DNA of 18,716 bases from Russula earlei (GCA_025769875.1 JAGFNK010000903.1:1-18716), one strand, 5' to 3'. Numbered from the stretch's first letter, positions 8,525 through 16,902 are shown. The notes: generated by a model from the letters alone, not told the origin. Translations and numbers: made by a program.

Positions 8525-9352
8525 TGTTACGAACCAAGGCCAGGCCCTGGCCATAGATTGTCCTATTTCACTCAAGAGAGACCTCTCTCACTTTGCATTG
8601 CCGACTCCCTTCCATTTTCTGGGCTAACCCTCCTGCGGTACAAGATATCGCTACTGCAAGGACACTATAACATGACCAGGCACCCGTTTCCTAATCGGGT
8701 AATCATCGCGTGGCAGCCACATGGCCACCCAGCCACTAAGGACCCGAAACAGCGGCACAAACTCTTAGAAACTGTTGCATAAATCATCTGACGTCATCAA
8801 GGCTCCAATGACATCATAGCTGACTGAGCAACTCCACAATGACCTCATAGGCTCACTAAGCGCTCCACAGTGACATCATAATGATGTCATCGCTCCACAA
8901 TGATCAGTAATGCGCTCAGTAAGCCTGAAACTTGACACAAGCGAGTTTATGCCTCTGAAGTCCTATTGGATGGTACCAAAGAGTCTAGAATAGTCCCAGT
9001 TCTTTGTAATCGACCTTGTACACTGTATATAAGCCCCAATGAAGCATGGCAGTCGTCAGACTGTCCATTTGTGATACTCTCATCTTCCTGGGTACTCCCC
9101 TGCGACCGCTCAGTCTAAAGTCCTCCCTCGTCTTCAAGGTACTCTTCAATGACCGCCTTGTTTAAAGCCCCTCGCTGCACTGGCCTCTACTCTTCGCCTC
9201 TGCCTCTTGCAACACATACCAGTCCCCATCTGGTATCTTCTAGTCGTTTGGCTCGTCCTCCTGTTCAACGCCGTTTACGCCGCGTACCATCTGTTCCAAC
9301 CCTTGCCCACCTGCTCCTGAGTCCTTAGTGATCAGCAGTACGTGTCTTGACA
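8525..9352 (+). mobile_element. Solo LTR-A (828 bp)
   Basis: It starts TGTTACGAACC and ends GTGTCTTGACA. The 5-bp target duplication GCTAC is at 8520-8524 and 9353-9357, which proves the ends. It aligns along its whole length with the 5' LTR of element C (829 bp). TATATAAG at 9026-9033 is followed 32 nt later by AGACTGTCCA (9058-9067), the predicted transcript start. The internal region has been lost. Confidence 0.95.
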
Positions 9353-9379
9353 GCTACTGATTGTTCTAAATCATCTAAT

Positions 9380-9815
9380 TGTTGGATATACAATCTGTCA
9401 TATAGATTAATCCACTTCACTGTACCCAAGGCTAGGTAGCTCAGTGGTTAGAGCACCTGGTATATATCCAGGAGGTCCTGGGTTCAATCCCCAGTCTGGC
9501 CATTTTCTAAATTGCACCAGGATATAGGGAATCATGTGAGCGCATGTCAACCCCCTCCTCTGAGGTCCCCAGGTTGGGTCACATAGTGTTGAACCCACAA
9601 GTCGGACCCAAGAGGGTGGCAATGACTAAGCACCTCCTCTGAGGTTTCTCTATCTGTGGTTGCATTTCACAACACTAATCAGTGTCTCTAATGCATGCTG
9701 CAGCATATGAGCTGAGGCTAGTAATGCCCAGTCCAGGTGATCTGATACATCAACACATCAGAGTTGTGATTGCATCACAATGCACCTGGGGCTCAGGCCA
9801 GTGCTGATCTCAACA
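9380..9815 (-). repeat. copia 3' LTR (outer end uncertain)
   Basis: On the minus strand it runs from TGTTGAGATC (9815) to GTATATCCAACA (9380), with TGTTG/CAACA inverted ends and 436 bp. A shorter reading ends at 9588. CCTCCTCTGAGGT occurs twice (9554-9566 and 9633-9645). The longer reading places the tRNA-like gene inside the LTR in antisense; the shorter one leaves it in flanking DNA. Confidence 0.5.
9430..9502 (+). tRNA. tRNA-like gene, anticodon-loop TATATAT (possible tRNA-Ile UAU)
   Basis: A complete 73-nt cloverleaf can be drawn. The acceptor pairs GGCTAGG with TCTGGCC (two G-U pairs), followed by discriminator A. The D arm is GCTC/GAGC around AGTGGTTA. The anticodon stem is CCTGG/CCAGG with a 7-nt loop, and the variable loop is AGGTC. 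The T arm is CTGGG/CCCAG with loop TTCAATC. A-box (TAGCTCAGTGG) and B-box (GGTTCAATCCC) promoters fit, and TTTT follows at 9503-9506. The anticodon position reads TAT, but the base before it is A instead of the near-invariant U33. It may therefore be a tRNA-derived sequence or SINE head and not a working tRNA. Confidence 0.6.
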
Positions 9816-9848
9816 TTCCCCCATGATTAGGACAGTTGGTAGATCAGA

Positions 9849-10004
9849 TCAAAGGAGACCTAAACCATTGATGAAGGTCCAAAGCAACGCATGAGCAAGT
9901 GGCTTGGTGAGACCATCAGCAAACATCTCTCCTGTAGGTGTATGGATCAGTGTGATCAGTCCATCTTCTATATATTGGCGAATGGCATGATGCTTGATAG
10001 GGAT
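9849..10004 (-). pseudogene. pol: copia pol C-terminus (RNase H end)
   Basis: The 51 codons before the stop include KHHAIRQYIEDGLI and IHTPTGEMFADGLTKPL, the conserved C-terminal end of Ty1/copia RNase H (compare the family pattern H.IR..IE.G.I.L.. and T....AD.LTKPL). The stop TGA is at 9851-9849, shortly before the polypurine tract and LTR. The frame is open as far as visible, but the gene is severed at 10005 by the inverted LTR-A fragment. Confidence 0.85.
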
Positions 10005-10092
10005 TGTCAAGACACATACTGCTGATCACTAAGGACTCAGGAGCAGGTGGGCAAGGGTTGGAACAGATGGTACATGGTGTAGATGGTGTTGA
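10005..10092 (-). mobile_element. LTR-A fragment, inverted, terminal 88 bp
   Basis: The plus strand reads TGTCAAGACACATACTGC and onward as the reverse complement of the last 88 bp of LTR-A. It starts exactly at the LTR-A terminus inside copia pol and stops exactly where LTR-B begins (10093). The rest of this LTR should lie beyond element B2 and is not seen. The left target flank would be GGGAT (10000-10004). Confidence 0.85.
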
Positions 10093-10688
10093 TGTTGTGA
10101 ATTACCCCCTTGGCAGTTCATCCCTACCCCCTTTTTACTATTGTTCTTTTTCTGTCACCCTCATCCTCTTGGTTACTGTTTTACCCCTTGATGCTGGTGA
10201 TCTTCTATTGTGTTTCACCTATTGTGTTTCATCTATCGTTTGAGCTCCTTTTGCTACTGGTTTAGTGTTGTCTATTGTTCCGCATATGGTACTGTACAGC
10301 CTCGCTAGATACAGTATTTATGCACCTGTAAAAGCTGGGGAATGCCCTAAGCTTAGCTTTGTCCCATCTCCTGTCGCATCCCTTGCCCTGTATACTCTCT
10401 CAATCACAACTTGCTTGTGCTGGTTTACATCTTGCTTGATCTGAGCACACTTCAGGGAAACCTTGTGTTCCTCTTCCTCCTCTATTTCTCTCTCATCGTC
10501 CTCCTCTTCTGTGAAACCAGAAGATCGACTCTGTCTGTGGACTGAGTCATTATTTGACTCAGCCTTGAGATGCTAAACCCCTGATCTGGTCTCTTTGAGC
10601 CGGCCCCACTGAACCCTTGAACCAAGTCACAGGGACTTGGCACCACTGAACCTTGAGCTAACGCTCTTATGGCCACAACACTGTAACA
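10093..10688 (+). repeat. 5' LTR of element B2 (family B)
   Basis: It starts TGTTGTGAATTACCCCC and ends CTGTAACA. TATTTATG at 10315 is followed 34 nt later by AAGCTTAGCTTT (10349-10360), the predicted transcript 5' end. It aligns with 2396-2991 on the opposite strand. The start is exact because it interrupts LTR-A homology. The end is set by TAACA, conserved in both copies, and by the adjoining primer site; an earlier ACAACA at 10680 was considered. Confidence 0.8.
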
Positions 10689-12177
10689 AAAGCTAAGCTT
10701 CCCTTACTCCATTCTGCAGATCAACCTCGAATTACCACCGAACCACTGGATCTGTGGCCATCCTAGACCCTCCCCCAATCTCCCTCAACACATTGTAGGA
10801 ACTGCCACTTGGGACAGCTTCCACACCTTCCTCTGCTATGTTACCACTGAAAACAACGAAGAACTACCTGTTGAATTCATCAACAACTGCTGGTTCAAGC
10901 TACAACTCAGAAGAGGACAGCTCTATACCCATCAAGACCTAGAACTTATCAGAAACAGCCTTGGACTAGGCTATTGGAGGGAAAATGACCCTCTTTACGA
11001 ACCCCCATCAGAAACAGAAGCCTCTTCTACAGAAGGCAACCCCCCTGAACCAGGAAGTACCACTGAAACTCAGACACCCTTCGAATCCCCTGCATTAGAA
11101 TCAGAGGACCTCCCTGAAGCCCAGGAACCCACCGAACCACCAGAACCCTGAACACCCTCAGAATCCCCAGAGCCCACTATGGCAGCACAAGCCCCACAAG
11201 CTGCTCCAGCCCCCTAAGCTGCCACGCAACCAGTCATAGCACCACAAGCCATCCAAGGAACCAATGGATCCCTTAGTGGCAAAGAACCCACAGTCTTCAC
11301 AGGGGAAAGAAACAAAACCAAAAGATTCATCATGGAGTTCAACCTTTACTGGGGACTCAACAACGACAAGGCAGTCATGAGGGACCCCTCTAAAAGGGTC
11401 ATCCTAGCTCTTTCCTACATTCAAGGGGAAAAGGTAGAAGACTGGGTAAACTCACAAGTAATGGCCCTCAGAGAAAAAATAACTAGGGCCCAAAATCCCA
11501 TCAACCGAAACGACAAAGTCTTGTGGACTGATTTTGTCACTGACTTCATGTTCAAATTCACCAATGCAGTGGAAAAGGAAGATGCCCAGGCAGCCCTTGT
11601 CAAACTTGAAATTAAGGATTCCCTCAATGATTACATCTCCAACTTCGAACAGCTTCTTACCAAAACAGGATGGCCAGAGATGGACGTAATTGCCATTGAG
11701 AGTTTCAAGAATGGACTGAAAAGCGGCCTCTACCATGCAATCCTGAACAGGGACACCTGGCCTACCACTCTCCAGGAATGGAAGGAGGAAGCCAGGAGAC
11801 AACACCAATGATTTGTCACTATCAGGGAGAAACTCAAAGGAAAGAAGACTACACACTCCCCTTCAGAACACAAGACTCATCACCCTGACCGAATGCAAGT
11901 GGATGCCGCCAAGTCCAACTTCAAGAAACTCACTGAAGAAGAAAGGAAACAATTGGCAAAAGAAGGACATTGCTTCCGTTGCAGGGAGAAAGGCCACCTC
12001 AGTTGGGAATGCCCCAAAAATATGGTCCCTACCACTTCCAAGGCCCGCATCACCAAATCAACCGCAGAACCACCCAAGGAAGAAGAAGCCTCCACTATGG
12101 TACCTCGCATGAAAGCATTGCCAGCAGAGGATAGAGCCAAACTGTGGGACCTCATCCTTAAAGAGGATTTTCTCTAG
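10687..12177 (+). pseudogene. gag: gag of element B2, three internal stops
   Basis: A single frame runs from 10687 to the TAG at 12175-12177, broken only by TGA at 11149-11151, TAA at 11215-11217 and TGA at 11809-11811. It contains the N-terminal domain (about 10735-10990: FHTFLCYVTTENNEELPVEF, then WRENDPLYEPP), a Pro/Glu-rich linker (to about 11270), the capsid-like core (11332-11850: FIMEFNLYWGLNND to REKLKG), and an intact zinc knuckle CFRCREKGHLSWEC (11971-12012), followed by an acidic end KLWDLILKEDFL. No ATG precedes the N-terminal domain in frame; the first is at 11179, in the linker. The start is therefore unresolved. Length and layout match B1. Confidence 0.88.
10689..10700 (+). promoter_or_regulatory. 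Self-priming primer-binding site of B2
   Basis: AAAGCTAAGCTT directly after the LTR is the perfect 12-nt reverse complement of AAGCTTAGCTTT at 10349-10360. There is no TGG, so an ordinary tRNA primer is unlikely. This matches the self-priming layout of Tf1-like elements. Confidence 0.7.
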
Positions 12178-12206
12178 GCCAAGGTACAACAGTCAGTACT
12201 AAGGCC
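12165..12206 (+). promoter_or_regulatory. gag-pol -1 frameshift signal, B2
   Basis: GGATTTT at 12165-12171 is in the phase G GAT TTT of gag. A 5-nt spacer CTCTA follows, then a hairpin: GGCC (12177-12180) with GGCC (12203-12206), and GTAC (12184-12187) with GTAC (12196-12199). The pol frame is -1 and becomes open here. The design resembles the retroviral slip site G GAU UUA known from mouse mammary tumour virus pro/pol. Use in vivo is inferred. Confidence 0.6.
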
Positions 12207-12976
12207 CAAATAGATACCATTGTTCAACATAAAGAAAATTCAATGAAAGTCCCCTTTATGATCACAACAAATGGAAAGACTGGCCAAGCGCTCCTGGACA
12301 GTGGAGAAACAGAAAATTTCATCAGCCAAGGAATTGTGGAAAATTTACAAATCCCACTCCAAACCCTCAGAACCCCCAGACCCATTATTAATGTGGATGG
12401 CACTAATAACCAAGGGGGAGCGCTAACCCACTACGCCCACATAGCTGTACGTCATGGCCCCACCATGTGACTTCTCACCTTTTATGTCACAAATTTGGGA
12501 GAAGATAGAATGATCCTTGGCTACCCCTTCCTAAAAGCGTTAAACCCCCTTGTTAACTGGAGCACTGGTCGCCTAAGAAACCACCTAGGGGTCCTTCTCA
12601 CCCCCGTACCTTTGGCTAACCCACCAAAAATCCAGGTTGCACAAATCAGAACAACCACCATCCCTTCAGAATACTCACGCCACCAAAGGGTCTTCTCAGA
12701 AGAAGAAGCCAAACGACTCCCACCCAGTCAAGGAGAACTCAACTTCAGAATCACCCTAAAACCAGATGCCCCCAAATTCCTTGATTGCCGAACTTACCCT
12801 CTCCCCCAAAATGAAAAACAGGAAATATCAAGACAGATACAAGAAGATCAGGCCAAAGGTTTCATCAAAGATGGTATCTCGGACTTTGTATCCCCTGTCT
12901 TCTTTGTCCAGAAGAAGGATGGTACTGCCCCACAAATGGTAGTAGACTACCGAAAGCTCAATAACGCCACAGTTTC
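12174..12976 (+). pseudogene. pol: pol of B2: protease and N-terminal reverse transcriptase
   Basis: The frame opens -1 to gag at 12174. Protease has LLDSGETENFIS, with the catalytic Asp codon at 12297; the family Ala after DSG is Glu here. The second block is GEDRMILGYPFLKA. TGA at 12468-12470 interrupts it at the same codon as in B1. Reverse transcriptase then runs open from LNFRITLKPDAPKFLDC through FVSPVFFVQKKDG to VVDYRKLNNATVS, where element C begins. The continuation of this frame to 13154 is translation of LTR sequence and not part of the protein. Confidence 0.88.
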
Positions 12977-13805
12977 TGTTACGAACCAAGGCCAAGTCCT
13001 GGCTGTAGATTGTCCTATTTCACTCAAGAGAGACCTCTCTCACTTTGCATTGTCAACTCCCTTCCATTTTCTGGGCTATCCCACCTGCGGTGCAAGATAT
13101 CGCTATTGCAAAGACACTATAACACGACCAGGCACCTGTTTCGTAATCGGGTAATCATCGCATGGCAGCCACATGGTCACCCAGCCACCAAGAACCTGAA
13201 ACAGTGGCACAAACTCTTAGAAACTGTTGCATAACTCATCTGATGTCATCAAGGCTCCAATGACATCATGGCTGACTGAGCGGCTCCACAGTGACCTCAT
13301 AGGCTCACTAAGCGCTCCACAGTGACATCATAATGATGTCATCGCTCCACAATGATCAGTAATGTGCTCAGTAAGCCTGAAACTTGACACAAGCGAGTTT
13401 ATGCCTCTGTAGTCCTATTGGATGGTACCAAAGGGTCTAGAATAGTTCCAGTTCTTTGTAATAGACCCTGTACACTGTATATAAGCCCCAATGAATCATG
13501 GAAGTCATCAGACTGTCCATTTGTGATACTCTCATCTTCCTGGGTACTCCCCCACGACTGCTCAGTCTAAAGATTCCTCTCACTCCCAAGGTACTCTTCA
13601 ATGACCGCCTTGTTTAAAGCCCTCTCACTACACTGGCCTCCAGCCTTCGCCTCTGTCTCTTGCAACACTTACCAGTCCCCATCTGGTACCTCCTCGTCAT
13701 TTGGCTCGTCCTTCTGTTCAACGCCACCTTCGCTGCGTATCATCTGTTCTGACCCTTGCCCACCTGCTCCTGAGTCCTTAGTGATCAGCAGTACATGTCT
13801 TGACA
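12977..13805 (+). repeat. 5' LTR of element C (family A, 829 bp)
   Basis: It starts TGTTACGAACC and ends ATGTCTTGACA. It aligns with the solo LTR at 8525-9352. TATATAAG (13478-13485) is followed by AGACTGTCCA at 13510-13519, 32 nt from the TATA start, which fits a transcription start. Palindromic CRE-like motifs such as ATGACATCATGG and ATAATGATGTCAT occur near 13260 and 13330. Confidence 0.9.
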
Positions 13806-13807
13806 TC

Positions 13808-13817
13808 TGGACAGTCT
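13808..13817 (+). promoter_or_regulatory. Primer-binding site of element C, probably self-priming
   Basis: TGGACAGTCT, 2 nt after the LTR, is the exact reverse complement of AGACTGTCCA at the predicted transcript 5' end (13510-13519). It also starts with TGG, so a tRNA ending in AGACTGTCCA could pair with it. Self-complementarity to the start of R favours self-priming. Confidence 0.65.
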
Positions 13818-13865
13818 CTCATCATCCCTGTATTGACCAGCCAATGCTCAAGTGTCCACTCCTAA

Positions 13866-14774
13866 CTCCCCACTTTGGTTAACACCTCCTTGCACCTCCC
13901 TTCTCCTCTGCAACCTACTCCACGCACCGCCCTTCGTCTCCTCACTGAAGACCTCAATCCGGTCAACACATCTTCACCCCTCAGCATCTTGTACTCCCCA
14001 ACGGCTCCCCCATCATCTCCTACTACTGCCCAGCCTATTCCAGGTGACTTCGTCCCCATCAGCACTCCCCCTCCAGCACAGAATGAGCAGCAGCAAGCAT
14101 ACTGTCCTCCCTTGCCTGAAGGCTTCCTTGATCGTCCCCCTTGCACAGCATTTTGGTTCCATCCTCACCAGTACTTCGTCCTTCCAAGCACCAACCGCTC
14201 CCGCGAGCAGTGGCGTCTCCTCCACGACTTAAACCATCAAGATCACCTGTCACGCATCCCTACCACCAATCAGCTAACTCATCGCGCCTTCACCAACACC
14301 TTCACAACTGCATTTCGTGCACGCATTGTCCACACTTTTGCTGTGGAACCCTCCAACGCTGCCCTTGCCACTGAGTACAATCTCACCCCCTTTGGCGTCT
14401 GCTCTAACGTTGGGATATATGCCCCAGATGCTGACTTCCCCCTCGGACACATTGCATACATTTTTAACACTTCCTTGTTTAGGAAACTACTTACCTTGCC
14501 TGCTATTTACTGCCCTGCTTACGAGGGCTCGTTTTGCCTATCTATCATACATGACTTCTTGGACGGACATCTCGCTTTCACATACGGCTACTTACACTTC
14601 AAAGATAACAGTAACCGCGTGTCCCTATGTCATTACTCGACTTATACAGTCAACACCATATGATTCAACCCTCAGTTACTTCGCTTCTGCTTCACGCCTC
14701 GTATTCCCCCTGACCCTCTTGAAATAATCGAGAGGTATCACCTCGAAACCATAGATCTTGTGCATGGTTCTTAA
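13866..14774 (+). CDS. Unknown open frame between 5' LTR and gag of element C
   Basis: An open frame of about 300 codons has one internal TGA at 14661-14663 and a TAA at 14772-14774. It starts with Pro/Ser/Thr-rich sequence, then has folded-looking segments such as FWFHPHQYFVLPSTNRSREQ, NLTPFGVCSNVGIYAPDADF and SIIHDFLDGHLAFTYGYLHF. After the TGA it reads LEIIERYHLETIDLVHGS. I recognise no domain, and no transmembrane segment is clear. The frame contains no ATG, so it would need splicing, recoding or a non-AUG start, or it is a remnant. Two AATAAA hexamers follow (14803-14808, 14814-14819). C-rich composition lowers stop frequency, so coding is likely but not certain. Confidence 0.4.
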
Positions 14775-14802
14775 AAAGTAAGAACCACCCTTGTAACGCT
14801 TC

Positions 14803-14819
14803 AATAAAGATTGAATAAA
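14803..14819 (+). terminator. Two AATAAA polyadenylation-like hexamers
   Basis: AATAAA at 14803-14808 and 14814-14819 lie about 30-45 nt after the end of the preceding open frame, in otherwise AT-rich DNA. If used, they would end a transcript before gag. A GTAAG at 14778 and TTAACTA...CTTAG ending at 14865 could instead bound an 88-nt intron. Confidence 0.3.
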
Positions 14820-14852
14820 CCTTTTTCCTTTGCCTTAACTAAAGTGCCTTGA

Positions 14853-15758
14853 GAATACGCCTTAGAAGAAGATGAAGAAGAAGACGCTATCACTAGACAC
14901 ATCTTAAGTGTAAACCACTATCGAACCTGGGCCTCCACTGCATTTCCTGTTAACACTTTAACAAACCTACATGATGTACCAGGAATAGAACCACCCCACG
15001 AAGAGTTTCCTCATCTCATTGTCAAAGAGTTCCTTGAAGTCTTACCATTTGGACAACTCCTAAGCCACGACGAACACACATTATATCTTGAAACCCTTAG
15101 TCAACTCCTACCACCAGCACGACAACAACTATTATATTGGCAACTTGCTCAAGCAAAAAACATCCAAGGACAACCAGTTGATTATCAGTCCCTGCGCTCC
15201 AGCGAATTGAACCTTTGGACCAGGATCATCCAGCCACGTCACCATCTCATTGTTAATTCTTTAAGGACAGGGTATCGCCTGTTTTACCTGGCTTGGACAT
15301 ACATCAGCTACTACTGTCTCACTGTCCAGTTCTACCACCTATGCCTCAACAGAATACAAAGGGAAAATCAATCTTACGTCCAACTTGCTGTTGTACCAGG
15401 AATACACAACACCTTTGATTGGGAAACTAACTCTTGGCTATATGACGCAGACTACAATCAACCTTGGGCAATTACCAGCCCAGATGCCTCATATACTGGT
15501 CCCCCTGTGTACTATTCTGTCCCAGCAATCCTAGAAGCCTCGAGTCTCGCCCCTCGACCCCTCACACCGATTCAAACCACTGTCCCAACTAGCCAAGAAC
15601 GTTGGTCTGCCAGCACAGAAGATACTGAGTCAAATCCGTGGACAGCAAGGTGTAACTGCAAAACAGAGTATTGCATGTGCAACTTTCGACCAGACACACC
15701 TCCTACTCCTCACGGAATTACCTTGTGGACGCCAGGTGATTACCACCTCCCCATTTGA
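14853..15758 (+). CDS. Unknown open frame 1 upstream of gag, element C
   Basis: An uninterrupted frame of 301 codons opens with an acidic run (EEDEEED). It continues through HYRTWASTAFPVNTLTNLHD, PPARQQLLYWQLAQAKNIQG and RTGYRLFYLAWTYISYYCLT, and ends with a Cys-rich patch (CNCKTEYCMCNF) and ITLWTPGDYHLPI. No ATG is near the start; the frame opens after TGA at 14850-14852. The aromatic stretch near 15270-15345 might be membrane-associated. The next frame begins in the -1 phase at its end, so one longer ancestral frame is likely. No family recognised. Confidence 0.45.
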   Translation, partial: EYALEEDEEEDAITRHILSVNHYRTWASTAFPVNTLTNLHDVPGIEPPHEEFPHLIVKEFLEVLPFGQLLSHDEHTLYLETLSQLLPPARQQLLYWQLAQAKNIQGQPVDYQSLRSSELNLWTRIIQPRHHLIVNSLRTGYRLFYLAWTYISYYCLTVQFYHLCLNRIQRENQSYVQLAVVPGIHNTFDWETNSWLYDADYNQPWAITSPDASYTGPPVYYSVPAILEASSLAPRPLTPIQTTVPTSQERWSASTEDTESNPWTARCNCKTEYCMCNFRPDTPPTPHGITLWTPGDYHLPI

Positions 15759-16282
15759 TAAATCTGGCTCCTCGACACAGGAGACGCGCGTCATCCCAAC
15801 GACCCCCTAAGAGAGAAGCAATTCCCAACGCAAGAGGATTTCTTGTTGAAAGACCATTACCTCCTACCCCTCCTGATGCCTACTTACCCTTGTTTACCAA
15901 TCGTATTCCTACCCCTGTCGTACCTATCCAACCCTTTGCATCACCCCTCATTGAATCCCCTGATAGTACCGATCTTAGGAGTACTGATTTACACTGCTAC
16001 TTACCAGAACAATCCTTCTTAGCATTAAACCTACCTACACGTTCAAGGAGAGAGTTAATTGAATTCAAGAGTTATTGTACCCAAGCTTGGCATCAATGAC
16101 TGACACACTTTATAGTTTACAAACACCCCATCAAAGAAATAAGTGACTTTGCCATCTCTCCAGCGGAATTCGAAGGATATCTGTGGAAAACCCGAGTAGT
16201 TCTAACACAAAGCAGCATCACTGAAGAATACTCCCAAATCCAGTTAAGAAACATCAAGGAAGACCCGACTCTATTCGACTAA
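15740..16282 (+). pseudogene. Unknown open frame 2 upstream of gag, element C
   Basis: A basic start (APRHRRRASSQRPPKRE) is followed by Pro-rich sequence (RPLPPTPPDAYLPLFTNRIP), then LPTRSRRELIEFKSY, a TGA at 16097-16099 (CGA-to-TGA type), and YKHPIKEISDFAISPAEFEG to IQLRNIKEDPTLFD, ending at TAA 16280-16282. It overlaps the end of the preceding frame in the -1 phase, as expected from a frameshift mutation in a longer protein. Function unknown; possibly an N-terminal Gag extension. Confidence 0.4.
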
Positions 16283-16284
16283 AG

Positions 16285-16737
16285 CCAGTCTACACCATTG
16301 CATATCCTTGGAACAACGGCCATTGGACTATAACAGTCAGTCTAGACCTATGAGCACTAGGAGAGACATCACTGACGAAGAAGAAAATCTAATCCCACTC
16401 CTATTTGAAAACCTCAGTTATGACACTCAAGATCACTGTTACCGAGGGAAATTCGTGGGTGTATCTATTATCAACCACGGAAATCTTTCTGACACTTGGT
16501 TATATGAAGACGACAACGACTGAAGTTACCACTGAGCAACTTAAAGCAGCAGCCCCAGGAGTGGAAAACGTTCAAGAATTCAACCCCTACAATTTCACAG
16601 GTCTCTTCCTAGATAAACCAGTCAAGTGGAGTCATTCTAGAAGATATTGGGTTTACTACAACAACAAAGAAGTCGATTTCACGGCTAGAGCAACACAAGA
16701 AGTTACCGCTGTTCTAGGCACTGCACCAAGCGTTTGA
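16285..16737 (+). pseudogene. Probable N-terminal Gag region, frameshifted, element C
   Basis: Two overlapping frames carry likely protein: about 16350-16523 (ITDEEENLIPLLFENLSYD, then WLYEDDND) and about 16500-16737 (VQEFNPYNFTGLFLDKPVKW, RRYWVYYNNKEVDFTARATQ, ending LGTAPSV). They are followed by a Gln/Pro/Thr linker that leads to the capsid-like core at 16903. This parallels the N-terminal domain plus linker of family B Gag, though I see no clear sequence similarity. Confidence 0.45.
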
Positions 16738-16902
16738 AGCGCTACTCCAGGACCCTCTACCCGTCGAAATACTCAACAACCCACTCCACATACAGTTAGC
16801 AGCATACCACAAACAATTCCCTGAACACTCACTCCAACTAGAATCCAGTTACAAGGTCCAGCTCCACCAATTGTTACAGTTGCAACAACTCAGAACCCTA
16901 CA

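Larger units (their letters stand above)
9380..10004 (-). mobile_element. Ty1/copia element, 3' end
   Basis: On the minus strand the end of pol (10004 to 9849) is followed by a G-rich polypurine tract (9816-9823, GGGGGAA) and then an LTR beginning TGTTGAGATC at 9815. The element's 5' side is cut off at 10005 by an LTR-A insertion. The outer LTR end is taken as 9380, where the plus strand reads TGTTGGATATAC; an alternative end is TGTTGA at 9588. No matching target duplication can be tested because the other end is not in view. Confidence 0.75.
10093..12976 (+). mobile_element. Ty3/gypsy element B2, 5' portion, degenerate
   Basis: The order is 5' LTR (10093-10688), self-primer site (10689-10700), gag, protease and N-terminal reverse transcriptase, cut at 12976 by element C. 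It is inserted into an inverted LTR-A copy. It is a sister of B1 (1-2991). At least four in-frame stops in gag and pol make it non-functional. The 5-bp target flank on the left is GTTGA (10088-10092). Confidence 0.9.

Noticed and set aside
8510..8782. 90-codon plus-strand open frame, repeated at 13010-13234
   Set aside because: Both lie inside LTR-A copies. The repetition comes from the LTR itself, and the two frames differ in their first residues with no sign of coding constraint.
10673..10680. ACAACA at 10680 as the end of LTR-B
   Set aside because: It pairs well with the TGTTGT start but is not conserved in B1. TAACA at 10688 is conserved in both copies and directly abuts the primer-binding site.
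12977..13154. Extension of the B2 pol frame past 12976
   Set aside because: From 12977 the frame translates LTR-A, as shown by identity with the solo LTR at 8525. It is a chance fusion.
12972..13810. Reading 12977-13805 as a truncated 3' LTR of element B2
   Set aside because: LTR-A and LTR-B are unrelated, B2 is cut mid reverse transcriptase, and a primer site follows on the right. A 5' LTR of a new element fits better.
13885..14253. Minus-strand open frames opposite the 13866-14774 frame
   Set aside because: GC-rich antisense shadows with repetitive Gly/Arg content. The plus frame is longer and more protein-like.
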